Shown one piece after another: positions 17,531 to 25,108 of a stretch of DNA of 64,000 nt (position 1 is the stretch's first letter; each line of letters starts with the position of its first letter). A program made the translations under genes and the position numbers. The DNA comes from Nocardioides glacieisoli. Its GTDB lineage: Bacteria; Actinomycetota; Actinomycetes; Propionibacteriales; Nocardioidaceae. A model generated the notes under the pieces. That model worked only from the letters and a program-made list of their open reading frames with translations, made no database searches and was not told where the DNA came from. The stretch spans positions 496,001 to 560,000 of the forward strand of contig NZ_SDWS01000001.1 of assembly GCF_004137245.1 (NCBI RefSeq), given 5' to 3'.

Positions 17531-17728
17531 TCAGCATCGCGCTGATGGGATCTGCCGAGGCGCGGCTTCCAGGTCCTCGAGCTTGATCCGGATGGCCCGC
17601 TTGCCACAGCGGTACGCCGGGAGGGTGCCGGCAGCGATCCAGCGCCGGATCGTCTTCACCGAGACCGACATGGCCTCGGCCGCCTCCTCGAGGCTGAGGT
17701 AGACCGGGATGACGCGTCGCTCAGTCAT
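17531..17728 (-). CDS. Small helix-turn-helix protein, probable excisionase
   Basis: This is a 65-residue MerR-like/excisionase helix-turn-helix protein (MTERRVIPVYLSLEEAAEAMSVSVKTIRRWIAAGTLPAYRCG...), a type that binds DNA near att sites and directs excision. The start is taken at the ATG at 17728, which overlaps the end of the upstream HTH gene by 8 bp; upstream in-frame codons would add only Arg-rich residues. Its location about 100 bp from the left arm repeats fits a recombination-directionality role. Whether this protein or its upstream neighbour is the true Xis cannot be told. Confidence 0.75.
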   Translation of the reverse strand: MTERRVIPVYLSLEEAAEAMSVSVKTIRRWIAAGTLPAYRCGKRAIRIKLEDLEAAPRQIPSARC

Positions 17729-17963
17729 CGGATCGCCCCTCCGCGCGCGGGTCGGTGGCGCAGGCAAGGAAGCGGCGGGCCGCGGCGACGGTGATGTAGA
17801 GGCGGCCGATGCCTTGGAAGCGGGTCCAGCGCGGGCCGACGCCGCGCTGGCGCCAGTCGCGGGCGGTGCGCTGGGGTGTGCGGATGAGGTCGCAGAACTC
17901 CTCGAACAGGATCAGGTTGTTGTCGTCCCAGTCGTCCGGGATGCCGATGGGTGTCACCATCAC
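17721..17963 (-). CDS. Small DNA-binding protein of the element
   Basis: The 80-residue protein contains a predicted helix-turn-helix (FEEFCDLIRTPQRTARDWRQRGVGPRWTRFQGIGRLYITVAAARRFL) in the AlpA/MerR-like style of element-encoded regulators and excisionases. The tryptophan-rich wing resembles proteins that precede xis in actinobacterial integrative elements. It overlaps the next HTH gene by 8 bp and is probably its operon partner. A start ATG duplicated as MM leaves one codon of uncertainty. Confidence 0.7.
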   Translation of the reverse strand: MMVTPIGIPDDWDDNNLILFEEFCDLIRTPQRTARDWRQRGVGPRWTRFQGIGRLYITVAAARRFLACATDPRAEGRSDD

Positions 17964-18129
17964 GTTTCCTCTCGCCGTGGCCGCCGACCGATTCAGCGAC
18001 CTGCCCGGAGAAGCAACAGCGCGCTCGGCGGGCGGACATCAGTTGGCCATTCCTGTCGAGATCGGCTTCTCCCTGGTCTCCTAGGTCGCGTTGGGTCCTC
18101 CGAGCGATCATCTGGAGGCAGGAGCTTGG

Positions 18130-20892
18130 TCACCGACCGATCCCGCGCGAAGTCTTTGGAGGTGCCGGGATCGGCTCGGGCCGGCGCCGAGCAACGTCTC
18201 GTAAGGCCGCGGCCTGCACGCCAGTGGGACGTGCCGGCGCACTCGGTCCGTACCGGTCGAGGTCGCCCGCGGCCCTCTGCGCGGCGTGGCTTGGCCCGAG
18301 GTCGGCACGGTCGCGGCTGAAGACCTCGACCCATTGGCTGCGAGCGTCGTCGACGGACTCCGCGACGAGATGGGCGGTGTTGTGGTGACGTCCCCGGGTC
18401 ATGGCGACGTACGCCGAGGCCGCGCCGGTCGTCTCACCGAGCGCGAAGTGGGCAGAGGCGACGGTCTCGCCCTGGGCTCCGTAGACGGTGGTGGTGAACG
18501 CGAGCTCGACGTGCTCGCGCACGTACTCGGCGGGCAGCGCGCGTTCACCGGCGCGGCCGGTGACGAGCAGGCTGCCGTCCTCCCCGATCCCGGCCACAAT
18601 CCAGGTGTCACGGTTGGCGACCGCGAGGTCGCGGTCGTTGCGTCGGGTGGCGACCCGGTCGCCGAGACCGATCCGCTCGCCACGACGCGTGATCGGCTCA
18701 CCAGCCCGTTCACCAGCCCGTTCACCAGGGCGCTCACCAGACTGCTCACCGGGTGACGCGCCCGCGCCGTGGCGGCGGTCGCGGATGGCTGCGTTGAGCG
18801 CACTGACCTGGTCGCGGGTGTCGGCGATAACGAGCTGGTCACCATCACCGGCGCGGCCATCAGCACGGGCGGCGCCGATGGCGGCTAGGGCTGCGGTGCG
18901 TTCCACCTCGCTGGCATGCAGGACGATCTGGCCGCGCTCGAGGAGGTCGTCGAAGACCTCACCAGGGCGCTCACCACTGCGCATCAGCAGGCTGAAGTCG
19001 GCGTACGCGGGATCACTGAACCGGTGGACCGCCTCGAGCTCGTGGTGTCCTGCGGGGGACACCCAACGTGCGGCGAGGTCGAGGACACCGCCGCGACCAA
19101 CAGCTGGGAGCTGGTAGCGGTCGCCGAGGAGCGCGACCGTCGCGTGCGCTCGGTCGGCGATGGCGAACAGCGCGCGGGCGGTGTCCTGGTCGAGCATCCC
19201 GGCCTCGTCGACAAGGAGGACGTCACCGGCGAGCAACCGTGCGCGGGCCTCGGGCGCGGCCTCGGTCTGCGACCAATGGCCGTCCTCGTCCCAGCGATAG
19301 CCGTGCTGGTGGATGAGCCAGGCGGCGGAGAACGCGTCGGCGCCGACCTGCTGACGTGCCGCTTGGGCGGCCTTGAGGGTCGGGGTGACGACCACGAGCC
19401 GGCGGTCGGCGTCGTCGAGTACGTCGCGTGCGGAGGCCAAGGTCGTGGTCTTGCCGGTGCCGGCAGCGCCTTCGATCACCAGCAGACCAGCATCGCCGGC
19501 CAGCGCCGCGACCACACGCCGCTGTGCAGGGTCGAGGTGGTCGATGCTGCGGAGTCGGACCCCCTCGGTCCCCGGTCGTTCCGCGCGGGCGGCGATGCTC
19601 TGAAGCAGGTCCGCTTCGACGGCGAGGACCCGGTCGGACGTCAGGCTGCGGACGTGCTCGGGGACGTCACCTCGGTCCAGCAATGGCACGCACCGGGTCC
19701 GCGCACGCTCGGCGATGTCTTCGACCAGCTCGTGCCGGACGCCTCGTTCGGCCACGACCCCGACGGAGGCGATCAGCCGTTCGGCCTCGCCACGGATGTC
19801 GGCTGCGTTCCACGCCGACCGCTTGGCGCCGAGCCGGGTCAGCACGAGGTCAGCGGCGACGTCCCTGTTGAGTCGTCCGATCTGGAGGCCCGGCTCTGTC
19901 GCCAAGTGGGTTGGTGGGGTCGGCGGGGCGAAGCCGAGAGCACGCAGCTCGTCGTTCCACGCAACGACGAGGCCGGCGCCGCTGCAGGGCACGACCTTGT
20001 CGGGCCGCGCGTCCGCCCACGCACGTCGGTCCCAAGTACGCCGCAGTTGCGGGCCGGGCTCCTGGCCGGGATGCTCGGCTCTCCAGTCGGCCTCGTACCG
20101 GTCGACGTTGCCGTTGATCTGCGCGGCGCGCTGGCTGAACCCTCCCGCGTACGACGCGAGCTGCTCGATCTCGCCGGCCTCATCGAGCGTGTAGCCACGC
20201 GCGGCAAGGGCCCCCCGGAACTCGGGGTCGCACATCACGGCCGCGTGCCCGATCCCGTTGAGCGCCTCGATGCTGTCGACGACACCGACCGAGTGCAGCC
20301 CACGCCACGCACCGCGCGCGAACACGCGCGCGTTGAACTGCAGGTGGAGGTGGCGATGCGGGTCACCCGCCCGCGACGTGTAGTGACGCACGACAGCCGC
20401 CTCGAGCTTCTCCACCGGGACCTGCACCTGCCGGCCGCGCGGGCCGACCCGCGTGGTGGCGTGCGCGGCCACCCACCCGATCACCTCACCAGCGGCCCGA
20501 TCCATCGCCGCGTCATAGGCCGTCGCGACATCGGGGTGAAGTGCGGCGGCGAGCGACCAGGACTTCGGCCCGTTCACCACGACCTCGACGAACCGCAACG
20601 CACGGGGGTCGTCACGCAGACGACCCCTCGGCGTCCCAGTGTCGGCGTCGTGGCCGGCGACCCACCGCTCGTAGGCGTCCCCGTCCAGCGTCCCCCCCTG
20701 CTGGACTGCCAGAACACCGCGTCCCCCCGCTGGGAGACCTCTGGCGACGTATCGCTCGGCCACCCCGGTGCCCTCGGCGAGGTAGTAGTCGTCGACACGC
20801 GAGCGGTCCGTCTCCATGTACGAGCGCGCGGCGGACGCTGCGCCGCGGTAGAACTTCACCCCACCGCGCATCGCCTCGTCACCGCCCGTCAC
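18130..20892 (-). CDS. MobF-family relaxase-helicase
   Basis: The 920-residue protein has an N-terminal TrwC-type relaxase domain (about 1-300) and a RecD2/UvrD-like helicase domain (about 450-830). The tyrosine pair Y36-Y37 in DDYYLAEGTG and the metal-binding histidines H179/H181/H183 in DPHRHLHLQ are the expected catalytic residues. Walker A is GAAGTGKTT (K481), with LLVDEAGML as Walker B and TTTVYGAQGETV / AYVAMTRGR as later helicase motifs. It should nick the transfer origin and lead the strand during conjugation. A Gly-Glu-rich tandem segment lies near residues 710-730. No partner T4SS genes are present. Confidence 0.93.
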   Translation of the reverse strand: MTGGDEAMRGGVKFYRGAASAARSYMETDRSRVDDYYLAEGTGVAERYVARGLPAGGRGVLAVQQGGTLDGDAYERWVAGHDADTGTPRGRLRDDPRALRFVEVVVNGPKSWSLAAALHPDVATAYDAAMDRAAGEVIGWVAAHATTRVGPRGRQVQVPVEKLEAAVVRHYTSRAGDPHRHLHLQFNARVFARGAWRGLHSVGVVDSIEALNGIGHAAVMCDPEFRGALAARGYTLDEAGEIEQLASYAGGFSQRAAQINGNVDRYEADWRAEHPGQEPGPQLRRTWDRRAWADARPDKVVPCSGAGLVVAWNDELRALGFAPPTPPTHLATEPGLQIGRLNRDVAADLVLTRLGAKRSAWNAADIRGEAERLIASVGVVAERGVRHELVEDIAERARTRCVPLLDRGDVPEHVRSLTSDRVLAVEADLLQSIAARAERPGTEGVRLRSIDHLDPAQRRVVAALAGDAGLLVIEGAAGTGKTTTLASARDVLDDADRRLVVVTPTLKAAQAARQQVGADAFSAAWLIHQHGYRWDEDGHWSQTEAAPEARARLLAGDVLLVDEAGMLDQDTARALFAIADRAHATVALLGDRYQLPAVGRGGVLDLAARWVSPAGHHELEAVHRFSDPAYADFSLLMRSGERPGEVFDDLLERGQIVLHASEVERTAALAAIGAARADGRAGDGDQLVIADTRDQVSALNAAIRDRRHGAGASPGEQSGERPGERAGERAGEPITRRGERIGLGDRVATRRNDRDLAVANRDTWIVAGIGEDGSLLVTGRAGERALPAEYVREHVELAFTTTVYGAQGETVASAHFALGETTGAASAYVAMTRGRHHNTAHLVAESVDDARSQWVEVFSRDRADLGPSHAAQRAAGDLDRYGPSAPARPTGVQAAALRDVARRRPEPIPAPPKTSRGIGR
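18697..18756 (-). repeat. Five 12-bp tandem repeats inside the relaxase gene
   Basis: Five head-to-tail 12-bp units of the form YTCACCAGNNYG run in frame (18697-18756) and encode a GERxGERxGE-type linker in the relaxase C-terminal part. The last units are diverged. The repeat length keeps the reading frame, so copy number can vary without a frameshift. Confidence 0.8.
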
Positions 20893-20921
20893 TACTCGTC
20901 ACCTAGCCTTGAAATGACGCT

Positions 20922-20945
20922 CGGTCCGCCCCGAGGGGCGGACCG
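20922..20945. repeat. Perfect inverted repeat, candidate oriT element
   Basis: CGGTCCGCCCC (20922-20932) and its exact complement GGGGCGGACCG (20935-20945) are separated by 2 bp. It lies 29 bp upstream of the relaxase start. Hairpins next to the nic site are typical of MobF transfer origins. No T-run follows on either strand, which speaks against a simple terminator. Confidence 0.5.
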
Positions 20946-21281
20946 ATCTACGGACCTTCGTAGCATGCGTGCCGCTCGGTTTTGAAGGCTTTCGAGTGGG
21001 TGCGGCGGTGCGGAATCCGGGTCCGTCACTGAACGTCAATCGAGCTGTCGCGCTGCAGGAGGCGCCGACGACTTCGGGTGGTGTGGCTGGATCGGCGTGG
21101 CCGTCGTAGCGTCATCGACCTTGGCCTCGTCGGCCAACTTGGCGCGACGATGCGGGCGCTCCTCCGGACCGTTTTGGCGGCGTCCGGCTGTATCGGTGAG
21201 CAACCGACCTAAACCCAACCCGGCACCCGGTTCGCCGGCCGGAAGCTGATGCGTCCGCCGCCCATCGACACGATTGTGTTA

Positions 21282-21293
21282 CCGGATCTGCCG
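21282..21293 (-). repeat. Cargo-gap motif copy 1
   Basis: This is an exact inverted copy of CGGCAGATCCGG. The match to copy 5 at 25012 extends to 17 bp (TCATCGGCAGATCCGGT). It lies about 90 bp before the lipoprotein gene. Confidence 0.7.
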
Positions 21294-21383
21294 ATGAGCG
21301 CGTACCCGTTGGCTAGTGTCAGTCCTCGGGAGCCATAAGACGCCACCGTTCGTCCTACCGTCTTACTGCCGAAGCGAGGTGTC

Positions 21384-21815
21384 ATGCCCTTTCGAATCGC
21401 ACTGTGTGCAGTTCTCGTATGCGTGGCATCGGCAGGCTGCACCAGCCAGCGGGACTCGGGACACGTCGACGGCTCTTCAGAGAGCGGGGCGACGGCGACC
21501 CAGACTGCTCGTGCGCTCCCGTCCGAATGCACGCCGTTGCTCCGGTTCAAAGGAGTCGTCTATCAAGGGCTGGGCTACACCAACCAGGTTGGCGAGAAGA
21601 TCGGGAGGGCTCGGGAGGCTGAGTGTCTCGACGTGACCGGCGAAGGTCCTCGCTTCACCCGAGGGCCATCCAAGGTCCGCGTGAGCGTCGTGCGCGGCTA
21701 TTCCCCCGCCGCCGTCCTCGCGGCCTCCGTCAGCAACTCCATGTACAGCGTGTACGTCGCCGACACAGTGCTCCCAGCGGAACGCGAAGCCATCGTTCGC
21801 GATCTCGCTAAGTAA
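21384..21815 (+). CDS. Cargo lipoprotein, DUF6281-like
   Basis: The 143-residue protein begins with a lipoprotein signal peptide: charged MPFR, a hydrophobic core and the lipobox A-S-A-G-C (lipidated Cys19). A mature domain follows with CTPLLRFKGVVYQGLGYTN and AVLAASVSNSMYSVYVADTV, a pattern recalled from actinobacterial DUF6281 lipoproteins of unknown role. GAGGT lies 6 to 10 bases before the ATG. It is the first cargo gene, flanked on both sides by CGGCAGATCCGG-type motifs. The antisense frame overlapping it is rejected because it lacks a signal or domain. Confidence 0.65.
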   Translation: MPFRIALCAVLVCVASAGCTSQRDSGHVDGSSESGATATQTARALPSECTPLLRFKGVVYQGLGYTNQVGEKIGRAREAECLDVTGEGPRFTRGPSKVRVSVVRGYSPAAVLAASVSNSMYSVYVADTVLPAEREAIVRDLAK

Positions 21816-21873
21816 CTCGTCGAGCCAACAGGGTGTGGTCCAACCGAAGCAAGCAGCCCTTCGCTCAAACGCA

Positions 21874-21884
21874 CGGATCTGCCG
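21874..21884 (-). repeat. Cargo-gap motif copy 2
   Basis: CGGATCTGCCG matches 11 of the 12 motif bases in inverted orientation, and the match continues into CGAG as in copy 4. It lies in the 110-bp gap before the UPF0158 gene. Confidence 0.65.
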
Positions 21885-21925
21885 CGAGTAGTGCGCGGGA
21901 CGGCAGCGATGAGAAGAATGCCGTC

Positions 21926-22660
21926 ATGTCCCAGCGAGAGCGGCTACGAGAGTTTCGCGCTGCCGTGTTCACGGCGGATGGAGAGGCGCTGGTGTCGCTG
22001 CTCCGCGCGGGTCCCTGGCCAGGTCACGCGCTCGAGTTGATCGGTGATGGGCTCCTCGCGGCGCTGGCTCAGAACGTCGGTGGAGCGCGCGAGCTGGCTG
22101 AGCGGTGCGTGACCGATTTGCGCGAGAGGGACTGGGAGGGCGATGAGGATCTGGTTGCCGCGTTGACGGCGAGACTGGGGGCTGGGCCGGCCCCGTTGTT
22201 GAGGAGCCTGCCGGTCGATCTCGACGAACTCGTTGATGTGCTCGAGGGAGATGCGGTCGCGGGAGGCGGCCGAATTGATCTTCACACCGGCGAGGTGTGG
22301 CCCGAGGCGGTGTTTGAGTACGGGCTCGAGAGCGAGGAGGAAGGGGAAGGTGAGGACCTCGACGACGGCGAACGCTGGCTGTGGGTCGTCAGCGAAGGCT
22401 CACGCGCTGGCTATCGCGATATGGAGTTGTTCGTCGGCGGGGTCGCCGAACCAGACCTCGCCGACCGACTGGCGCGGACGTTGAAGGGCCGGGGCTCGTT
22501 CCGCCGTTTCAGAGACGAGCTGTCACGCTGGCCCGGCCTTCAAGATCGCTGGTACGTGTACTCCGCGGAACGGCGGCGGGGACGCGCCCGAGCCTGGCTC
22601 GCCGCCGAAGGCTTCGCCCCGGCAGCGCCGGCCGCCGACGGTGCTCAGAAGGCGACCTGA
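21926..22660 (+). CDS. UPF0158 family protein
   Basis: The start at ATG 21926 gives 244 residues. The C-terminal half matches UPF0158: GGRIDLHTGEVWPEAVFEY, a variable acidic stretch (ESEEEGEGEDLDDGE), WLWVVSEGSRAGYRDMELFV, LKGRGSFRRFRDEL and the WYVYSAERRRGRARAWL ending. The N-terminal half is helical and Leu/Ala-rich. The role of the family is unknown. Codon choice is less GC-biased than in the flanking chromosome, fitting recent acquisition. Motif copies 2 and 3 lie in the gaps on either side of the gene. Confidence 0.75.
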   Translation: MSQRERLREFRAAVFTADGEALVSLLRAGPWPGHALELIGDGLLAALAQNVGGARELAERCVTDLRERDWEGDEDLVAALTARLGAGPAPLLRSLPVDLDELVDVLEGDAVAGGGRIDLHTGEVWPEAVFEYGLESEEEGEGEDLDDGERWLWVVSEGSRAGYRDMELFVGGVAEPDLADRLARTLKGRGSFRRFRDELSRWPGLQDRWYVYSAERRRGRARAWLAAEGFAPAAPAADGAQKAT

Positions 22661-22682
22661 TCGCGGCAGCCCTCGCGCATCG

Positions 22683-22694
22683 CGGCAGATCCGG
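22683..22694 (+). repeat. Cargo-gap motif copy 3
   Basis: This is an exact CGGCAGATCCGG preceded by CG. A partial copy (CGCGGCAG) lies 19 bp upstream. It sits in the 95-bp gap between the UPF0158 and secreted-protein genes. Confidence 0.7.
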
Positions 22695-22755
22695 ACGATG
22701 GGGGCTGGAACGTTTTCCCTACGTCGCGAGTCGAAGTCGTGTGAGACTCGCCGAC

Positions 22756-23283
22756 ATGTACCCCTATCGGGTGGCGGCTTTGCTGTTGTGCGCTTGGACG
22801 CTCAGCATGCTTGGTGCGCCCCCGGCCGCCGCATCGTGCGCGACTGCCCCTGGCCCATCGCCATATGCGTTTCTGGGAACGGTCATCGCAACCAGCCAAG
22901 GTGATCGAGTAGTGCAGGTTGTGACAGATGGTGGTGCGACCGTCACTGTTCTGGGAACGACAGGTAGGTCCGACAACGCTTTTACTTCAGTGGATCGTCG
23001 CTATGCGTTGGGCGGTAGGTACGAGTTCCACCCGCTCAACGATGAGTCGCCGTACTCCGACAACTCGTGTACCGCGACCCGACAACTGAGCGGCCCTTCG
23101 TTGTCCGCTATCCCTCCCCAGGTCAACAAGGGAGTGCTTCCTGCGTGGCTACCGGTCGACGAGCAGGCTGGTCCGCTGGGTTACCTGCTCTTCTTCGGAC
23201 CCATCGCGCTCGGCCTCGGCGTTCTGATTGTCGGGCTGCGTAGGCTCGTCCGCAGGCAGCGCACTGCGTCGCGTACCTCCTGA
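22756..23283 (+). CDS. Cargo exported protein with C-terminal membrane anchor
   Basis: The 175-residue protein has a signal peptide (MYPYRVAALLLCAWTLSMLGAPPAAA, cleavage likely after AAA), an extracellular domain with two cysteines that could pair (ASCATAP and DNSCTATRQ), and one C-terminal membrane helix (LGYLLFFGPIALGLGVLIVGL) followed by a short basic tail. This is a type I membrane topology. I do not recognise the domain; it resembles hypothetical exported actinobacterial proteins. A GTG 15 bases upstream (22741) is an alternative start. Confidence 0.65.
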   Translation: MYPYRVAALLLCAWTLSMLGAPPAAASCATAPGPSPYAFLGTVIATSQGDRVVQVVTDGGATVTVLGTTGRSDNAFTSVDRRYALGGRYEFHPLNDESPYSDNSCTATRQLSGPSLSAIPPQVNKGVLPAWLPVDEQAGPLGYLLFFGPIALGLGVLIVGLRRLVRRQRTASRTS

Positions 23284-23310
23284 CAGCAAGCCGTGCGCGC
23301 AACTCTCTGC

Positions 23311-23356
23311 GCCCGGATCTCGGCAGACCCCCGCACAACTCGCGGCAGATCCGGGC
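23311..23356 (+). repeat. Cargo-gap motif copy 4 within an inverted pair
   Basis: An exact CGGCAGATCCGG lies at 23343-23354. Ten bases upstream-facing, GCCCGGATCT (23311-23320), are the exact complement of AGATCCGGGC (23347-23356), so the two could form a hairpin with a 26-nt loop. A weaker copy (CGGCAAATACGGGCG) follows at about 23377. Confidence 0.65.
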
Positions 23357-23552
23357 GAGCGTAGCCGCCCTCAACGCGGCAAATACGGGCGCCCCGAGAG
23401 ACCATCGACATGCGGGGACTAGATGTGGCGCCGTTGTTTCGGGACGGGGTTCCGGTCCTGGAGCCGGTACCTCAGTCGGGACTTGATGACAACCGATCCG
23501 CCTCTTCTGCGTATTTGTGTGTGACAGCATCGGTACGAACTCAGGAGCAGCG

Positions 23553-24392
23553 ATGGACCTCATGGACCGTTTCGAGAAGGCCACGTCGGGTGGTCCTGAG
23601 CATCGGGCGATCGAGGACAGGCTGGCCGTTGGCCGCCGTGCCAGCGCACGACGCAGGGCAAGCCTCGCCGCCGGGGCAACGGCCGCCGTACTAACTGCCG
23701 CCGGTGTCGTCTGGGCCGTCCAGCCCGGCGTCGACTCGGTTTCTGGCAAGGACATCGTCGCGTCCGACGCAGGCAGCGTTGAGCGCGACTCTGGGGCACC
23801 GGAGTCGCCCACGAGCACGCCGTCCCCTCCGACCGCCCTGTTCCGCTACGACCTCGACACCGCCGCGCTTGAGGTGGCCGACGGTGTCACCATCGTGCGA
23901 CAGGTCGAGAACCCGGTCCCTCACAAGGACGTCACGTCTGCGGCCGCCGTGGTGGACTACAGGGGCGAGCGCAGGTGGGTCATGGCAGCCGTCGTCCGCG
24001 GGCGGTCGGGCTGGGGATCCGACATAGAGGCGACCTCGTCCCGGAACTTTGGGCAGTGGGTGCATGAACTCACGGTTCTGAACACGGCGCAGATGTTCAG
24101 CGACGGCTCATCCGACGGCGACTGGGTCACGCTGGACAGCGACGGCGGTCTGACGGCTCAGAATGGGGCCACCGTCGTGGAGCAATCCACTCCGGCGAGG
24201 ATCGACCAGGCACCCGCTGATGTGCCCAGCGCAGTTGGCACGATCGACGTTGACGGGGCGCTGTTGTGCGTGGTCGCTCGGATGCTTCCTGGTGAGGACG
24301 TCGACATCACCTACTTGGCAGAGTCCGAGCACCAGGGTTGCGGAGAAGCCGTACCAGGCATCGACTACCCGGGCGCTCCGGCAACCTCATGA
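23553..24392 (+). CDS. Single-pass membrane protein coupled to sigma factor, possible anti-sigma
   Basis: The start at ATG 23553 has AGGAG upstream and gives 279 residues. About 35 cytoplasmic residues (Arg-rich) lead into one membrane helix (ASLAAGATAAVLTAAGVVWAV), a Pro/Ser/Thr linker (SPTSTPSPPTA), and an extracellular domain of about 200 residues that I do not recognise. The stop overlaps the ATG of a SigE-family sigma gene (ATGA). By context it may hold that sigma factor at the membrane, but no zinc-binding anti-sigma HxxxCxxC motif is visible and the cytoplasmic part is short. Function is therefore inferred from neighbourhood only. Confidence 0.6.
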   Translation: MDLMDRFEKATSGGPEHRAIEDRLAVGRRASARRRASLAAGATAAVLTAAGVVWAVQPGVDSVSGKDIVASDAGSVERDSGAPESPTSTPSPPTALFRYDLDTAALEVADGVTIVRQVENPVPHKDVTSAAAVVDYRGERRWVMAAVVRGRSGWGSDIEATSSRNFGQWVHELTVLNTAQMFSDGSSDGDWVTLDSDGGLTAQNGATVVEQSTPARIDQAPADVPSAVGTIDVDGALLCVVARMLPGEDVDITYLAESEHQGCGEAVPGIDYPGAPATS

Positions 24393-24937
24393 GGCGAGCA
24401 GAACGCGAAGCGGCCTACTCGGCATTCGTCCTGTCCAGACAGGACCACCTCCGACGCATCGCATACGCCCTGTGTGGCAACTGGCACGACGCCGACGACC
24501 TGCTTCAAGTCGCGTTGACAAGGCTCTACACGGCGTGGCCACGCATCTCCTCTGACGGGAACCCCGAGGCCTACGTGCGCACCATCTTGATGCGAGCAAA
24601 CGTCGATAACCACCGCCTGCGGGGCCGTCGTGTTCGCACGGCGCGCCTCGATGCAGCCGGTGACCCAGCCGCGCTGGCTGGGTTGCCCGTTGACGAGCGC
24701 GACGCGCTCATCGAGGCCGTTCAGCGGCTCCCGGAGATGCAGCGCAAGGTCATCGTGCTGCGGCACTGGCTCGGCTTTGACGTGCACGAGACAGCCCGCG
24801 AACTGAACATCTCTGACGGCACGGTCAAAAGCCACTCATCACGCGGCCTGGCGGCGTTGCGGGCTCGGCTCGACGCCGAGTCCGACGAGGAGGAGCAACC
24901 CACGGGCGCCGTAGGCCACCAGGCACAACGAGCGTGA
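24389..24937 (+). CDS. SigE-family ECF RNA polymerase sigma factor
   Basis: The 182-residue protein has region 2 (AYSAFVLSRQDHLRRIAYALCGNWHDADDLLQVALTRLYTAW) and region 4 (LPEMQRKVIVLRHWLGFDVHETARELNISDGTVKSHSSRGLAALR) of ECF sigma factors. The Streptomyces SigE-like subgroup is suggested by the WHDADDLLQVALTRLY segment. The start ATG overlaps the stop of the membrane-protein gene, so the two are translated together. Carriage on a mobile element suggests it controls cargo or host genes, perhaps via promoters near the repeated CGGCAGATCCGG motifs; that link is speculative. Confidence 0.87.
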   Translation: MRRAEREAAYSAFVLSRQDHLRRIAYALCGNWHDADDLLQVALTRLYTAWPRISSDGNPEAYVRTILMRANVDNHRLRGRRVRTARLDAAGDPAALAGLPVDERDALIEAVQRLPEMQRKVIVLRHWLGFDVHETARELNISDGTVKSHSSRGLAALRARLDAESDEEEQPTGAVGHQAQRA

Positions 24938-25011
24938 CCACAAGGGCCATACGGCAACAGCGGCGGTGTCGTCGCAACATGCCATTCTCAATAAGCAGCG
25001 CAACCGGTCAT

Positions 25012-25023
25012 CGGCAGATCCGG
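25012..25023 (+). repeat. Cargo-gap motif copy 5
   Basis: This is an exact CGGCAGATCCGG, flanked by AACCGG (upstream) and CCGGTT (overlapping its end), which are inverted relative to each other. It lies in the gap between the sigma gene and the second recombinase. Confidence 0.7.
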
Positions 25024-25108
25024 TTGATCCAGAGAAGCTCTTCACGACAACACGTGGAGCGGAGCACTTCTATTGACGGACGTGCAGGCGCGGTCACGTC
25101 GTAGATGT

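Larger units (their letters stand above)
20893..21383. other. Gene-free region upstream of relaxase and cargo
   Basis: No convincing gene is seen in these 491 bp. A 60-codon minus-strand frame at 21036-21218 is Pro/Arg/Ala-rich and has no ribosome-binding site. The region holds a perfect hairpin at 20922-20945 beside the relaxase start and an inverted copy of the cargo motif at 21282-21293. Promoters for the leftward relaxase gene and the rightward lipoprotein gene presumably lie here. Confidence 0.6.

Noticed and set aside
18690..18760. Tandem repeats considered as a CRISPR array
   Set aside because: Units are only 12 bp, have no spacers, and encode an in-frame linker of the relaxase; no cas genes nearby.
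21036..21218. 60-codon minus-strand frame upstream of the relaxase
   Set aside because: Low-complexity Pro/Arg/Ala-rich sequence, no ribosome-binding site, no recognised pattern.
21209..21550. 113-codon minus-strand frame overlapping the cargo lipoprotein gene
   Set aside because: The opposite strand has a lipoprotein signal, ribosome-binding site and family-like sequence; the antisense frame has none.
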